Positions 27,815 to 37,540 of a DNA stretch of 64,000 nt are shown here, one piece after another; the first letter of the stretch is position 1; each line of letters starts with the position of its first letter. The position numbers and the translations under genes are program-made. The notes beneath the pieces were generated by a model that worked only from the letters and a program-made list of their open reading frames with translations, did not search any database and was not told the DNA's origin. Where the stretch lies: the NCBI GenBank assembly GCA_018267655.1, contig JAFDYB010000057.1, positions 124,001-188,000 of the forward strand, in the 5' to 3' direction. The stretch is from Bacteroidota bacterium. Lineage in GTDB: Bacteria; Bacteroidota; Bacteroidia; B-17B0; Aurantibacillaceae.

Positions 27815-29698
27815 TTAATCGCTTTTAATAACTGGAAAAACAATTTTAGAGGCGTAAACATCATTGTGATATACTTTAATTTCGCTGTCAATAAAATCGC
27901 TGTCATTACATTTGTAAATATCTATAAATTGTTGGGGATTTCTGTCAAACAATGGAAACCATGTGCTTTGAATTTGAATCATAATTTTATGCCCTTTTTT
28001 AAAAGTATGTGCAATATCGGGGAGTTCATATTTTACAGTTTCGATTTGCGAAGGTGTAAAGGCTTGTGGTGTTTCAAAACTATTTCTGTACCTGCCTCTT
28101 ATTATTTCGCCACGCACTAGCATTTGATATCCTCCCATTTCTGTTTTTAAGTTATAGCCATCGCAACAATAATTAATATCGTATTTAAAATCATCTGGAA
28201 AAACATCAATTATTTTCACAACAAAATCAGCATCGCTTGTGCTTAAACTTACCTTCAAATCTGCAATTACAGGGCCTGCTATTATTATATCGGTATCTAA
28301 TATGCCTGTTGAAAAGCACAATACATCACTTCTTCTTGAAGCAAAACGTTGGTCATCAGTCATGTATTCTCTTGTGCGATGTAAGTGTACATCTTCTGTA
28401 TAAGGGACCGGCTTATTGGGATTACTAACATATTTACTAAACAAATCTTTTTCATTACTTTTAATTGTGCTTAGTTTTGAATTGCCACTTAAGTACAATT
28501 CAAAATTACTTGCTCTTTTAGGTGGCCATTGCAAAAATTTTCTCCATTTATTTTCCCCACTAAAAAATACAGTTGCTTCTGCAAAACTATCAGTTACAAT
28601 TTTCGACTTTAAATACGTATTAAAAAATGGAATTTCAATAGTATTTTGGTAAAATTTTGAAGTTTCAGAGCCAAAGCGTACATTGCCTAAATAGCTGCCG
28701 TTAGAGCGGCTCCAGCCACCATGATACCAAGGCCCCATTACTATTTTATTAGTTGTTTTTGTAGATTGTTTTTCAATGGCTTTATATAAATTCCAGGCGC
28801 CAAAGCAATCTTCTGCATCAAACAAACCTCCAACTACTAAAATAGCAGGTTTAATATTTTTACAAGCCTGCCTCGCGTTTCGCTCTTTCCACCAGCTATC
28901 ATAATTTGGGTGTTCCATTAATTCGTTCCAAAACTTAATGCTATCGCCCATATACTTTTTATAGTTGTTGAGGGCACCAATATTTAAAAAAAAGTTGTAA
29001 TTATCAGAACTGTTGTAGTTAAAAAAAGGAGCTTGTTCGGTTGTAGGTTTAGGCCTATTTTTACCAAAAGAATAATAAAAATTAAAGCCGTCCATTAAAG
29101 CAAAGGCGCCGTTATGGTGAAAATCGTCGCCAATAAACCAGTCGGTTACGGGGGCTTGCGGACTAACCGCTTTTAAGGCAGGATGATTACTTAATGCAGC
29201 CATGGTACTATAAAATCCGGGATAGGAAATTCCAAATACCCCAACATTACCATTATTATTTTGAGTGTGTTTTATTAGCCAATCAATTGTGTCGTACGAA
29301 TCACTTGCCTCGTCAATATCAGTTTTATTTTTTTTGTTTTGATTGTATGGTCGAACATCAACAAAATTACCTTCACTCATATAACAGCCTCTTACATCTT
29401 GTATTACTAAAATATAGCCTAGCTTTAAATAATTTATCCAATAGGTTTTGTATAAACGAGTAGAAAAATTTTTTTCACCGTAAGGTGCGCAAGAGTATGG
29501 CGTACGCATTAATAATATAGGGTGTTTTTCAGAGTTTGAAACAGGTGTATATATGCTTGTAAAAAGCTTTTTTCCATCTCGCATTTCAATTTGAATTTCT
29601 TTTTTTGTGTAGTTTTGATAAACCCATGCGCTATCATTATTAACTGCCGATTTAAAAACAAAAGGGAGTAAAAAAAGAAGTGTTGATATTTTCATCAT
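27815..29698 (-). CDS. CocE/NonD family hydrolase (X-Pro dipeptidyl-peptidase-like)
   Basis: A ~627-residue secreted or periplasmic alpha/beta hydrolase. It has a signal peptide (MMKISTLLFLLPFVFKS). The nucleophile elbow GISYPG gives the Ser, GGLFDAEDCFGAW gives the Asp, and GPWYHGGWSR gives the His. A C-terminal jelly-roll domain is suggested by YMTDDQRFASRRSDVLCF and the later beta-rich segment. CocE/NonD enzymes hydrolyse acyl esters or X-Pro peptides; the substrate here is unknown. I prefer the ATG at 29698 to one at 29725 because it begins the signal peptide and follows the upstream stop by 2 bases, whereas the earlier start would overlap the upstream gene. It lies within a four-gene operon. 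Confidence 0.9.
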   Translation of the reverse strand: MMKISTLLFLLPFVFKSAVNNDSAWVYQNYTKKEIQIEMRDGKKLFTSIYTPVSNSEKHPILLMRTPYSCAPYGEKNFSTRLYKTYWINYLKLGYILVIQDVRGCYMSEGNFVDVRPYNQNKKNKTDIDEASDSYDTIDWLIKHTQNNNGNVGVFGISYPGFYSTMAALSNHPALKAVSPQAPVTDWFIGDDFHHNGAFALMDGFNFYYSFGKNRPKPTTEQAPFFNYNSSDNYNFFLNIGALNNYKKYMGDSIKFWNELMEHPNYDSWWKERNARQACKNIKPAILVVGGLFDAEDCFGAWNLYKAIEKQSTKTTNKIVMGPWYHGGWSRSNGSYLGNVRFGSETSKFYQNTIEIPFFNTYLKSKIVTDSFAEATVFFSGENKWRKFLQWPPKRASNFELYLSGNSKLSTIKSNEKDLFSKYVSNPNKPVPYTEDVHLHRTREYMTDDQRFASRRSDVLCFSTGILDTDIIIAGPVIADLKVSLSTSDADFVVKIIDVFPDDFKYDINYCCDGYNLKTEMGGYQMLVRGEIIRGRYRNSFETPQAFTPSQIETVKYELPDIAHTFKKGHKIMIQIQSTWFPLFDRNPQQFIDIYKCNDSDFIDSEIKVYHNDVYASKIVFPVIKSD

Positions 29699-29700
29699 AA

Positions 29701-30510
29701 TTAATCTATAATTTTTGAAAAGCATTTGCGTAAAAATTTACGAAGTTCTTTATAACTTATTTTTGGTGATTCTAAAAATCCAAAATGGCCGTCGTGTTCT
29801 AAATAGAGTAATTGTTTGTTTCGTATATATTTATATTGCTCAAGCAATTGTTCTTTATTTAATATATTGTCATACTCGCCAATTACCATCATTATCGGGT
29901 AATCAACTACTCCTAAAATAATATCTCGATTGGGGCGATCTCTCATGCCGTGTAATGCTGCAATTATACCCATTTGTGAGGTTTGCTTAGCAATAGATGT
30001 GGCAAATAAAATTTCATTTTTTAAATATTTTAAATTTTTTTCTGCAAATAAATTTTGAATATGGTTTTTAGTAAAAATGTTTTTATTTTGTTTCACTAAT
30101 TTAATTGCACGCAACCTATCTTCTTTTTTTTCTTCCGAATCGGGGTATGCCGTACTATGAAATAAACAAAACCCGCGAATATAATCCGGGAATAAATCGG
30201 CAAAGGCTAAAGTAACATAGCCTCCCATACTATGGCCAATAATTGCCACGCGCTTTAATTTTAATGTATCTAAAACTGCTTTTACACAGTTTGCCATTAA
30301 TTCCATACTATGTGCGTATCCAATACAATCGCTTTTTCCATGGCCGGGTAAATCAATAGTTATAACTTTATATGACTTAGCAATGTTTTGCGCTACTTGT
30401 TCCCAAATTTGCATTGAGCCCAAAAAGCCATGTAAAAAAACTACAACCCGCCCTTTGCCAATTACATTATAGGCTATAGAAGCATTTTTATATGTTACAC
30501 GTTGCAGCAA
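29701..30510 (-). CDS. Alpha/beta-fold hydrolase
   Basis: A 269-residue cytoplasmic alpha/beta hydrolase. It has HGFLGS (oxyanion region) at about 28-33, the nucleophile motif GHSMGGY around residues 94-100, an acidic residue in GEYDNIL near 210-216, and the His in EHDGHFGF near 240. It resembles esterases of the MhpC/BioH type, but the substrate cannot be told. It starts directly at the base after the cyclotransferase gene's stop and is followed by the CocE-type hydrolase, so all are probably translated from one message. Confidence 0.88.
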   Translation of the reverse strand: MLQRVTYKNASIAYNVIGKGRVVVFLHGFLGSMQIWEQVAQNIAKSYKVITIDLPGHGKSDCIGYAHSMELMANCVKAVLDTLKLKRVAIIGHSMGGYVTLAFADLFPDYIRGFCLFHSTAYPDSEEKKEDRLRAIKLVKQNKNIFTKNHIQNLFAEKNLKYLKNEILFATSIAKQTSQMGIIAALHGMRDRPNRDIILGVVDYPIMMVIGEYDNILNKEQLLEQYKYIRNKQLLYLEHDGHFGFLESPKISYKELRKFLRKCFSKIID

Positions 30511-31380
30511 TTATTTTTGAAATTTTATTTCATACAAAATAGGCCATAATTTACCGGTAACTAAAACTCTGTCGTTTAATGAGTCGTAGGCTATACCATT
30601 TGTTTCAATTGATTGGGCATAGCGCTTTCGGGCACCTTCAAATAAATTGGTAATTTCGAGTCTTCCAACAATATTGCCATTTGAAGGATCTATTTTAACA
30701 ATTGAATTTGTCATATAAACATTAGCGTATATGTACCCTTTGATATATTCTAGTTCGTTTAAATAATCAACGGCATAATTATTCTCACTAACCGCTAGTG
30801 TTTTAGTAATTTGAAAATTTGTTGGATTTAAATAGGTTAAAACATTGGTGCCATCGCTCATAATTAAGTTTTTTCCATCGGTTGTCATACCCCAGCCCTC
30901 TTTACTAAAATAACCAAACTGCCCCATGGGCTTAAATGTTGTTGCATCATAAATAAAGCCAATTTGATTTTTATAGGTAAGTTGGAAAATTTTATTGTTT
31001 AAAATAGATATGCCTTCGCCAAAATATTTTACTTTATCAAGTTCTGCTTTAACTTCAATTTTCCCTGTAGTTTCATTTACAATTCCAAATAAAGAACGCG
31101 TTTGCGGATAATTTTCAGCAGCACCGGTGCTTTCAAACAATTTACCATTATGAAATAAAAGTCCTTCGGTAAAAGAAGTTGAATCGTGTGGAATAGCTTT
31201 TAAAATAGTAAATGGAATTAAAGGCGCTTTAGTTTCAGTTTCGGTAGTTACTTTTTCTTTTCTATCTTCTGGCTTTGGAGCTTCTGGCGTACACGAAATA
31301 GTAAATAGAAAAATTAATATAGCAAATGTGTAGATTGATTTAATATGTGAGAATTTTGTACGTTTAATTTTTGCAATCAT
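30511..31380 (-). CDS. Glutaminyl-peptide cyclotransferase, lipoprotein
   Basis: A 289-residue protein of the bacterial and plant-type glutamine cyclotransferase family (five-bladed beta propeller), which converts N-terminal Gln to pyroglutamate. It has a lipobox ending FTISC near residue 30, so it is probably anchored to a membrane as a lipoprotein. Family landmarks are DSTSFTEGLLFHNGKLFEST, FGEGISILNNKIFQLTYKN, EGWGMTTDGKNLIMSDG and YIYANVY. Its message continues without a gap into the alpha/beta hydrolase and CocE-type hydrolase genes, hinting at processing of extracellular peptides. Its 5' neighbour lies 283 bases away. Confidence 0.93.
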   Translation of the reverse strand: MIAKIKRTKFSHIKSIYTFAILIFLFTISCTPEAPKPEDRKEKVTTETETKAPLIPFTILKAIPHDSTSFTEGLLFHNGKLFESTGAAENYPQTRSLFGIVNETTGKIEVKAELDKVKYFGEGISILNNKIFQLTYKNQIGFIYDATTFKPMGQFGYFSKEGWGMTTDGKNLIMSDGTNVLTYLNPTNFQITKTLAVSENNYAVDYLNELEYIKGYIYANVYMTNSIVKIDPSNGNIVGRLEITNLFEGARKRYAQSIETNGIAYDSLNDRVLVTGKLWPILYEIKFQK

Positions 31381-31663
31381 GTGGTAAAGTAAAATGTTTT
31401 AAATTTAAAAATATGAAAAAGAATTTAGCTCAACTTGTTGTTTTTGAGATTAACCCTTCCTCTTAATGACAAATTTAGTATTATTTTTATTGATTTGCTT
31501 TTAGTTGTGCCAAATACATTGCACAAAGTAATAAGCCTGTACTTTTTATGGTTTCGATTTTTTATATGAAAATTATAAGGAATTTTTTCTCGCTCTGTTT
31601 TACTTGGTATTATAGCTAAAAACGTTTTTTTATGTAAAAAAAATATAGTTTTATGTATTAAAC

Positions 31664-32749
31664 TTAGGGTTTTATTAGAGAGTTAAAAGCATCAAGGTAT
31701 TTTTGTTTATTTGCCTCCATCGAATATTTTTCGACAACTATTTTTCTAGCAGATTTCCCTATTTTAATTCTTTCTTCCGGATTATCTATTAAATAAGAAA
31801 TATATTTTACCCATTCTTCGATAGTAGTAGCCAAAAAGCCATTTTCTCCATGTTTAATAATTTCGGTATTTACGCCAACTGGCGACATAATTGTAGGAAT
31901 TTCTAGCGACATATATTGTAATCCCTTTAGTCCACATTTTCCTTTTGCCCATAAATCATCCGGTAAAGGCATAATTCCAATATCAAAGGTATTTAGAACT
32001 TCTATTTCTTTTTCTGAAACCCATGGTAAGCCTTTGATATCAAGCTCGTCATTTACATAATTTTTATCCCCTACAACTGTTATATTTATTTTAGCTCCAT
32101 ATTTTTTTTTGATTTCTTTTAAAAAATCAAGTGCAAATTCAAAATGTTGTATTGTTGTAATGCTGCCACTCCAACCAATTGTAATAATGTTATCTGCTTT
32201 CTGCGCTTTAAAAGGAACATAAACAGAAGTGTCGATAGTTGTTGGAATAATTATTACATTTTTATTAAATGTTTTAGAATAATCTGCGAGGTATTGATTT
32301 CCAGCAAATATTAAATCTGAAGTTTCAATTATTTTAGATGTTTTTTCTGGGTTCTTAAGCCATTTAAATTTCTTATTACCATCGGAAACATTCATCAACC
32401 AAATAGAATCATCAAAATCAAATATTAATTTGGCTTTACTTTTTTTTATTTTTCTTTCAAAAAATGTTGAACCTATTAATAAGGCTTCTCGTTGTACAAA
32501 CACAATATCATATTGATTATATGAAAACCAATCTTTTATTCTAATTAATATTGTTTTTAGAATAATTATAATTTTCTTAAATAATTTTCCTTTTTGATAA
32601 AAAGATTTATCGTCATTCTCTGAAATCGTATATGAGAAATGATACGTGTAACCATTTTCGGTTAACCATTTGAGATACTGTTCAAATCTAAATCGTTGAC
32701 TAGGAGAACGCCCGGGTCTGTGAGATGCTATGAATAAAATGTTAGGCAT
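31664..32749 (-). CDS. Glycosyltransferase (GT4-like)
   Basis: A 361-residue GT-B fold transferase. The N-terminal domain has IASHRPGRSPSQRFRFEQYL, and the C-terminal Rossmann half has IGWSGSITT and KGLQYMSLEIPTIM. EIIKHGENGFLA gives the Glu-x7-Glu-like nucleotide-sugar motif. The sugar is unknown. Its start ATG overlaps the last base of the upstream epimerase gene, so they are translationally coupled and probably act on the same glycan. The 5' end lacks a membrane helix, so it acts at the cytoplasmic side. Confidence 0.85.
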   Translation of the reverse strand: MPNILFIASHRPGRSPSQRFRFEQYLKWLTENGYTYHFSYTISENDDKSFYQKGKLFKKIIIILKTILIRIKDWFSYNQYDIVFVQREALLIGSTFFERKIKKSKAKLIFDFDDSIWLMNVSDGNKKFKWLKNPEKTSKIIETSDLIFAGNQYLADYSKTFNKNVIIIPTTIDTSVYVPFKAQKADNIITIGWSGSITTIQHFEFALDFLKEIKKKYGAKINITVVGDKNYVNDELDIKGLPWVSEKEIEVLNTFDIGIMPLPDDLWAKGKCGLKGLQYMSLEIPTIMSPVGVNTEIIKHGENGFLATTIEEWVKYISYLIDNPEERIKIGKSARKIVVEKYSMEANKQKYLDAFNSLIKP

Positions 32750-33750
32750 TACTCAATATTTTCTAACCATAGTGGTGGGAGTTTTTCTGTTATTTCAATC
32801 CCTTCAAATTTTTTACTTTTTTTAATGCCTGTTTTCTTTGCCCAATCTGCCATTCTTTTTAATCCTTCATTTAATGAAGTTGAAGATGTAATACTAAATA
32901 CTTCTTTTGCCTTTTGGTGAGAAGCATAAGCATGAAGTGTTTCTTGTCTTGCATCTAAATATCTTATTTCTCCTTTTAGCCCTATAGAATTCATAACACT
33001 TGTTGCCAAATCTTTAACAGTGTAGTTTTGATCGGCACCAATATTAAAAATCTGATTATATGCTTTTGAAATTTCAACTGATTTAGCAATATACGGTGCA
33101 ACATCGCCAATGTAACTAAAGGCACGAGTTTGAGAGCCATCTCCAAAAATAGTTAATGATTTCCCTTGCATTAATTGATTCATAAAAATACCGACTACAT
33201 TTCTGTACCTATCTCCTAAATTTTGGTACTCTCCATATACATTATGAGGTCTAAAAATAACATAGTTTAATCCAAACATTTCATGTGTTACTTTTAACTC
33301 TTGTTCCACTGCATATTTTGCAATGCCATAAGGATCTTCCGGTGCCGGATTCATATTTTCTTGCATTGGAGGAGGAAGTGTTCCATATACCGCAATGGAA
33401 GATGTAAACACAAAACATTTTACTTTATGTTTAACGCTTTCATTAATTAAATTAACACTACCTATAAGATTATTGTTATAATTAAATCGCTTAATAAAAT
33501 GACTAAGCCCTTCTGCTGCGTAAGCAGCCAAATGATAAACATAATCAAATTTATATTGATTAAATATTTTTTCTAATAATTGATGGTCAGTAATAGAACC
33601 CTTTATAAAAGTAGCTTGAGGATTTACATTTTCTTCAAAACCTCCACTAAGATCATCTAACACAACAACTTGATGTCCCTCTTTAATCAATTCATTTGTT
33701 AAGTGAGCGCCTATAAACCCTGCCCCGCCAGTAACTAATGATTTTATCAT
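32749..33750 (-). CDS. NAD-dependent sugar epimerase/dehydratase
   Basis: A 333-residue short-chain extended-family enzyme. TGGAGFIGAHL at residues 7-17 binds NAD. The catalytic region has SSIAVYG with the Tyr-x-x-x-Lys as YGIAK at about 141-145, and NVYGE follows. It resembles UDP-glucose 4-epimerases and related enzymes, but the exact substrate cannot be assigned. The downstream GT4-like glycosyltransferase overlaps by one base, so the pair likely makes and transfers an activated sugar for a surface glycan. Confidence 0.9.
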   Translation of the reverse strand: MIKSLVTGGAGFIGAHLTNELIKEGHQVVVLDDLSGGFEENVNPQATFIKGSITDHQLLEKIFNQYKFDYVYHLAAYAAEGLSHFIKRFNYNNNLIGSVNLINESVKHKVKCFVFTSSIAVYGTLPPPMQENMNPAPEDPYGIAKYAVEQELKVTHEMFGLNYVIFRPHNVYGEYQNLGDRYRNVVGIFMNQLMQGKSLTIFGDGSQTRAFSYIGDVAPYIAKSVEISKAYNQIFNIGADQNYTVKDLATSVMNSIGLKGEIRYLDARQETLHAYASHQKAKEVFSITSSTSLNEGLKRMADWAKKTGIKKSKKFEGIEITEKLPPLWLENIE

Positions 33751-33863
33751 ATCAAAATTTAAATTTCAAAATTAATGTTTTTTACATAGCACACCAACAC
33801 TTTTTTTCAAATAAGTTGATTGCTAAAAAATCCATCTAGCTCTAAATATTTTTCAATTATACT

Positions 33864-33888
33864 AAGTGCAGATATTTTTTTTCTAAAG
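33864..33888. repeat. Short intergenic motif, copy 1
   Basis: aagtgcagatattttttttctaaag here closely matches 61961-61986 (aagtgcaggtatattttttcctaaag, apart from one inserted base and a substitution). Both copies lie upstream of a minus-strand gene start (114 and 135 bases). The surroundings are partly alike. It may be a dispersed repeat or a shared regulatory element. Confidence 0.4.
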
Positions 33889-34152
33889 ATGCGAAATTAT
33901 TTTTTGTTGAGGCGATGAAAAAAATCTTTGCGTAGCAAGGGCTACAGAAATATTTTTTAAAGAAGCAAAAAGCGAAAAAGAACGAGTAGATTGAGCTACA
34001 ATATATTCGCGCTTGATATTACTCTGTTGCTTCAATCAATTTGCAAATAAGCATAAACACATCAAAACACCAATTTCTTTTGACTCTTTTTTTCAATGAA
34101 TGTGCGCACCAAAAGGTATTTGCCTTATTAACGTGAATGACTTACCTAATAA

Positions 34153-34185
34153 AAAAAGAGGGTAGAAAAAATCTACCCTCTTTTT
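34153..34185 (-). terminator. Terminator downstream of dnaK
   Basis: A 14-bp stem aaaaagagggtaga/tctaccctcttttt with a five-base loop. On the minus strand a T run follows the stem, placing it about 20 bases after the dnaK stop. Confidence 0.85.
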
Positions 34186-34205
34186 AAAAAACCAATAAAT
34201 ATATT

Positions 34206-36107
34206 TTACTTTACTTCTTCAAAATCAACATCGGTAACATTTTCACCTTGTTTATTTTCTCCATTAGCTGCTTGCGTGTTTTGCTGCCCTGCATTTTGTT
34301 GTTGCTGTTGTGCAGCGTACATGTCTTGGCTTGCTGCATTCCACGCGTCGTTAATGGTTTTTAAAGCGGTATCTATTTTAGCTAAATCTCTTGAAGCATG
34401 AGCGTTTTTCAACTCACTTAAAGCAGATTCGATAGTTGATTTTTTTTCGGCCGGGATTTTATCACCAAACTCTTTGAGTTGTTTTTCAGACTGAAAAATC
34501 ATACTATCTGCTTGATTTACTTTTTCAATTTCCTCTTTTGCTTTTTTATCTGCTTCAGCATTAACTTCAGCCTCACGTTTCATTTTATCTATCTCTTCTT
34601 GCGTTAAGCCTGATTTAGCTTCAATACGTATATTGTGAGATTTGCCTGTTGCTTTATCTTTTGCACTTACATTTAATATGCCGTTTGCATCAATATCAAA
34701 AGTAACTTCAACTTGCGGCACACCGCGCGGTGCAGGAGGTATTCCGTCTAAATTAAATTCGCCAAGTTTACGATTATCTCTTGCCATAGGGCGTTCACCT
34801 TGGTGCACAACTATTTGTACCGAAGGTTGATTGTCGGCTGCTGTGCTAAATGTTTCTGATTTGCGTGTTGGTATAGTTGTATTTGACTCAATAAGTTTTG
34901 TGAACACGCCGCCCATTGTTTCAATACCTAAGCTAAGTGGTGTAACATCTAACAATAGTACATCTTTAACATCACCGCTTAATACACCGCCTTGAATGGC
35001 TGCACCTAAAGCTACTACCTCATCTGGGTTAACGCTGCGGTTAGGAGCTTTCCCAAAGAATTTTTCAACGGCTGCTTGTATTGCAGGTATGCGTGTTGAG
35101 CCGCCAACTAATATTACCTCATCAATTTCGCTTGTGCTAAGTCCTGCATTTTTTAATGCTGAACGACAAGGATCAATTGTACGTTGTATAAGGCTGTCAG
35201 CTAGTTGTTCAAACTTAGCACGACTAAGTGTTTTAACTAAGTGTTTTGGTATGCCGTTAACAGGCATAATGTAAGGTAAGTTTATTTCACTAGTTGTTGC
35301 GCTCGATAATTCAACCTTTGCTTTTTCAGCAGCTTCTTTTAAGCGCTGTAAAGCCATAGGATCTTGACGTAAGTCTATGCCTTCTTCTTTTTTAAATTCA
35401 TCGGCTAACCAATCAATAATAACTTGGTCAAAATCATCGCCTCCTAAATGTGTATCTCCGTCGGTACTTTTAACTTCAAATACACCATCGCCTAGTTCCA
35501 AAATCGACACGTCATGTGTTCCACCACCGCAATCAAATACTACAATTTTAGAGTCTTTTCCTTTTTTATCTAAGCCATAAGCTAAAGCTGCGGCTGTAGG
35601 TTCGTTAATAATACGTTTTACTTTTAAGCCGGCTATTTCACCTGCTTCTTTTGTAGCTTGACGTTGCGCATCATTAAAATAAGCCGGCACCGTAATAACA
35701 GCTTCCGTAACTTCTTGTCCTAAATAGTCTTCGGCAGTTTTTTTCATCTTTTGTAAAATAACTGCAGACACTTCTTGTGGTGTGTATTTACGGTTTTCAA
35801 TTTCTACTCTTGGCGTATTATTATCGCCTTTTACAACAACGTAAGGCACACGCGAAACTTCTTTATTGCACTCATCATAACTATTGCCCATAAAACGTTT
35901 AATTGAATAAACGGTTTTTTTAGGGTTAGTAATTGCTTGGCGCTTAGCCGGGTCGCCCACTTTGCGTTCGCCACCATCAACAAATGCAACTACCGAAGGA
36001 GTTGTGCGTTTACCTTCATTGTTTGCAATTACCACCGCTTCGTTGCCTTCCATAACAGCAACACAGCTATTAGTGGTTCCTAAATCTATTCCTATTATTT
36101 TTCCCAT
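34206..36107 (-). CDS. dnaK: Chaperone protein DnaK (Hsp70)
   Basis: A 633-residue Hsp70. The nucleotide-binding domain opens with [17 protein letters not shown] and has [15 protein letters not shown] and [10 protein letters not shown]. The substrate-binding domain begins near 385 with [16 protein letters not shown]. The C-terminal lid ends in a Gln/Asn-rich stretch ([13 protein letters not shown]) before the acidic terminus DVDFEEVK. Glu-Glu-Val at the end matches the conserved C-terminal tail. It refolds proteins with DnaJ and GrpE, neither of which is adjacent. No CIRCE-like inverted repeat is visible directly upstream. The gene is alone between two terminators or gaps. Confidence 0.98.
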   Translation of the reverse strand: MGKIIGIDLGTTNSCVAVMEGNEAVVIANNEGKRTTPSVVAFVDGGERKVGDPAKRQAITNPKKTVYSIKRFMGNSYDECNKEVSRVPYVVVKGDNNTPRVEIENRKYTPQEVSAVILQKMKKTAEDYLGQEVTEAVITVPAYFNDAQRQATKEAGEIAGLKVKRIINEPTAAALAYGLDKKGKDSKIVVFDCGGGTHDVSILELGDGVFEVKSTDGDTHLGGDDFDQVIIDWLADEFKKEEGIDLRQDPMALQRLKEAAEKAKVELSSATTSEINLPYIMPVNGIPKHLVKTLSRAKFEQLADSLIQRTIDPCRSALKNAGLSTSEIDEVILVGGSTRIPAIQAAVEKFFGKAPNRSVNPDEVVALGAAIQGGVLSGDVKDVLLLDVTPLSLGIETMGGVFTKLIESNTTIPTRKSETFSTAADNQPSVQIVVHQGERPMARDNRKLGEFNLDGIPPAPRGVPQVEVTFDIDANGILNVSAKDKATGKSHNIRIEAKSGLTQEEIDKMKREAEVNAEADKKAKEEIEKVNQADSMIFQSEKQLKEFGDKIPAEKKSTIESALSELKNAHASRDLAKIDTALKTINDAWNAASQDMYAAQQQQQNAGQQNTQAANGENKQGENVTDVDFEEVK

Positions 36108-36219
36108 TGTATAAGTAATTTTGCTAAAGACTAATCAATACTTATGCCACGTAATAAAAGGTAATTAAATATGACACAGTGGCATAATTTTATTAAATAT
36201 TATGTTGAATTGGCTGATT

Positions 36220-37350
36220 TTAAGGGCAATAACTTGGCTGGAAGCCATTTCCAACTGAGTATGATACAAACTTAAATTGACAAGTTGGGTATTGAGATGA
36301 AAAGGAACTGGCAAAAGCATAATCAACACTTTTGTATATACTAAACCGTGAAACAACTGAAAAAATTCCTAAAGCGTCTTGATTATCAAAGTTAGAGTAA
36401 ATGGGTTTTTGCTGGTTTATATTGAATGATGGTGCAGAGTAAGCTAAATAATCAATATAATTTTGTGTGCAAGTGTTTACTATAATTTGTCCTTTATATA
36501 TCCACCTGCCTAATACATTTGTGTTGTTCAAGTTTTGTGCTTGGCAGGCTGTTCCTAAAGCATTTGCTATTTGTTGATTAGTAAAGCGAGCTGAAAAATA
36601 ATTTTGATAAAGCGGCAAATCTTTAGCATAAAAATTACCAATATTAAAATCAGCTGAGCGCGAAATTTTAGTGTTACCGGTTAGCGAATCCCAAAAATAA
36701 TAACGCATAGTTACTTGATATAAATCAGCTTTTACACTTGAGCTTTCATTTCTATAGATTGCTAAGCCGTATGGCCTTGCAGGATTTGTTGAACTGTAAT
36801 AATTTAAAAAGGGATAAGATGGATCGTTAGGGTCGTATGCCATTTGCGGAGCAGGGTAATATGGCGCAGCCCAAGGCTGTACTGAAGTTGGTTGAATGGA
36901 GTCAATAGCATTTGTTTGTGCTGTAAATACTTTTTGTGTTACATTGTTTTTTATGGTTAAAATATAAACGCCATTGGTAGATAGTTTTTCATAAGTAACA
37001 TAAACTCTTTGAGTTGTGCTGTATGCACCCTGGCTGGTTTGCACAACAGAATCTTTAAAAGTTACGGTTTGCCCAACACCCGCATTTACTTGAGTTCCAT
37101 TAACAAATCGGTTTAAAGTGATGCTTAACTCACCCGGAGCATAATTTACGGTGTCTTGATTTTTAGCAATGCTATATGCATTAGTTGTTGTTAAAAATGT
37201 TTTATTAATTCGGATAACATTTACGTTATTTTGTGGGCAAAGCACAGCATATACGTTTGGAATGTCTTTGTAAGGGGCATTTAAATTCAAATCGTTTTTA
37301 CAAGAAGCTAACAAAGCTATTGTAAAAAGCAAAATAATAACAATTCGCAT
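36220..37350 (-). CDS. Lipoprotein of unknown function, DUF4249-like
   Basis: A 376-residue protein with a lipoprotein signal peptide: LLFTIALLASC with the lipobox Cys at about residue 16. The mature part, beginning KNDLNLNAPYKD, is beta-rich, with strands such as NVNVIRINKTFL and GVYILTIKNNVTQ. This resembles the DUF4249 lipoproteins often found near TonB receptor or barrel genes in Bacteroidota, but the match is weak. A minus-strand -7 box lies just 4 bases from the ATG, implying an almost leaderless message. Adjacent genes do not suggest a role. Confidence 0.65.
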   Translation of the reverse strand: MRIVIILLFTIALLASCKNDLNLNAPYKDIPNVYAVLCPQNNVNVIRINKTFLTTTNAYSIAKNQDTVNYAPGELSITLNRFVNGTQVNAGVGQTVTFKDSVVQTSQGAYSTTQRVYVTYEKLSTNGVYILTIKNNVTQKVFTAQTNAIDSIQPTSVQPWAAPYYPAPQMAYDPNDPSYPFLNYYSSTNPARPYGLAIYRNESSSVKADLYQVTMRYYFWDSLTGNTKISRSADFNIGNFYAKDLPLYQNYFSARFTNQQIANALGTACQAQNLNNTNVLGRWIYKGQIIVNTCTQNYIDYLAYSAPSFNINQQKPIYSNFDNQDALGIFSVVSRFSIYKSVDYAFASSFSSQYPTCQFKFVSYSVGNGFQPSYCP

Positions 37351-37354
37351 AATG

Positions 37355-37362
37355 CAAATATA
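37355..37362 (-). promoter_or_regulatory. -7 promoter box abutting a lipoprotein start codon
   Basis: The minus strand reads TATATTTG, an exact TAnnTTTG match, and the ATG of the lipoprotein gene begins after only 4 bases (TATATTTG-catt-ATG). A transcript from this box would have almost no leader. Confidence 0.5.
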
Positions 37363-37421
37363 ATTTAAAAAACGACTTAAATAGAATATAGCCGCTTTTA
37401 ACGATTTATAAATAAAAATTT

Positions 37422-37450
37422 TTTGGTTTAATTTAATTTTTATAATATTG
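37422..37450 (+). promoter_or_regulatory. Promoter for rho
   Basis: TTTG at 37422-37425, a 17-base spacer, then TAATATTG at 37443-37450, which is one mismatch from TAnnTTTG. It leaves a leader of about 85 bases before the rho ATG. This is one of the few cases here with both boxes at a good distance. Confidence 0.5.
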
Positions 37451-37540
37451 CAACGTTATCTAATTACGTTTTCATTCGGGAGCGTTTTTTATAAATCAAA
37501 TGAACATTATACAAATTAATTAAAAGAATAATTATAACTT

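Larger units (their letters stand above)
33751..34205. other. Intergenic region between the epimerase gene and dnaK
   Basis: 455 bases with no coding frame of note. It holds the promoter zone of the epimerase gene, a 25-base motif (33864-33888) that recurs near mdh, a stretch containing gaggcgatgaaaaaaatct and gcgtagcaagggctac (about 33911-33946) that looks like a degenerate intergenic repeat, and the dnaK terminator (34153-34185). No RNA gene is recognised. Confidence 0.45.
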
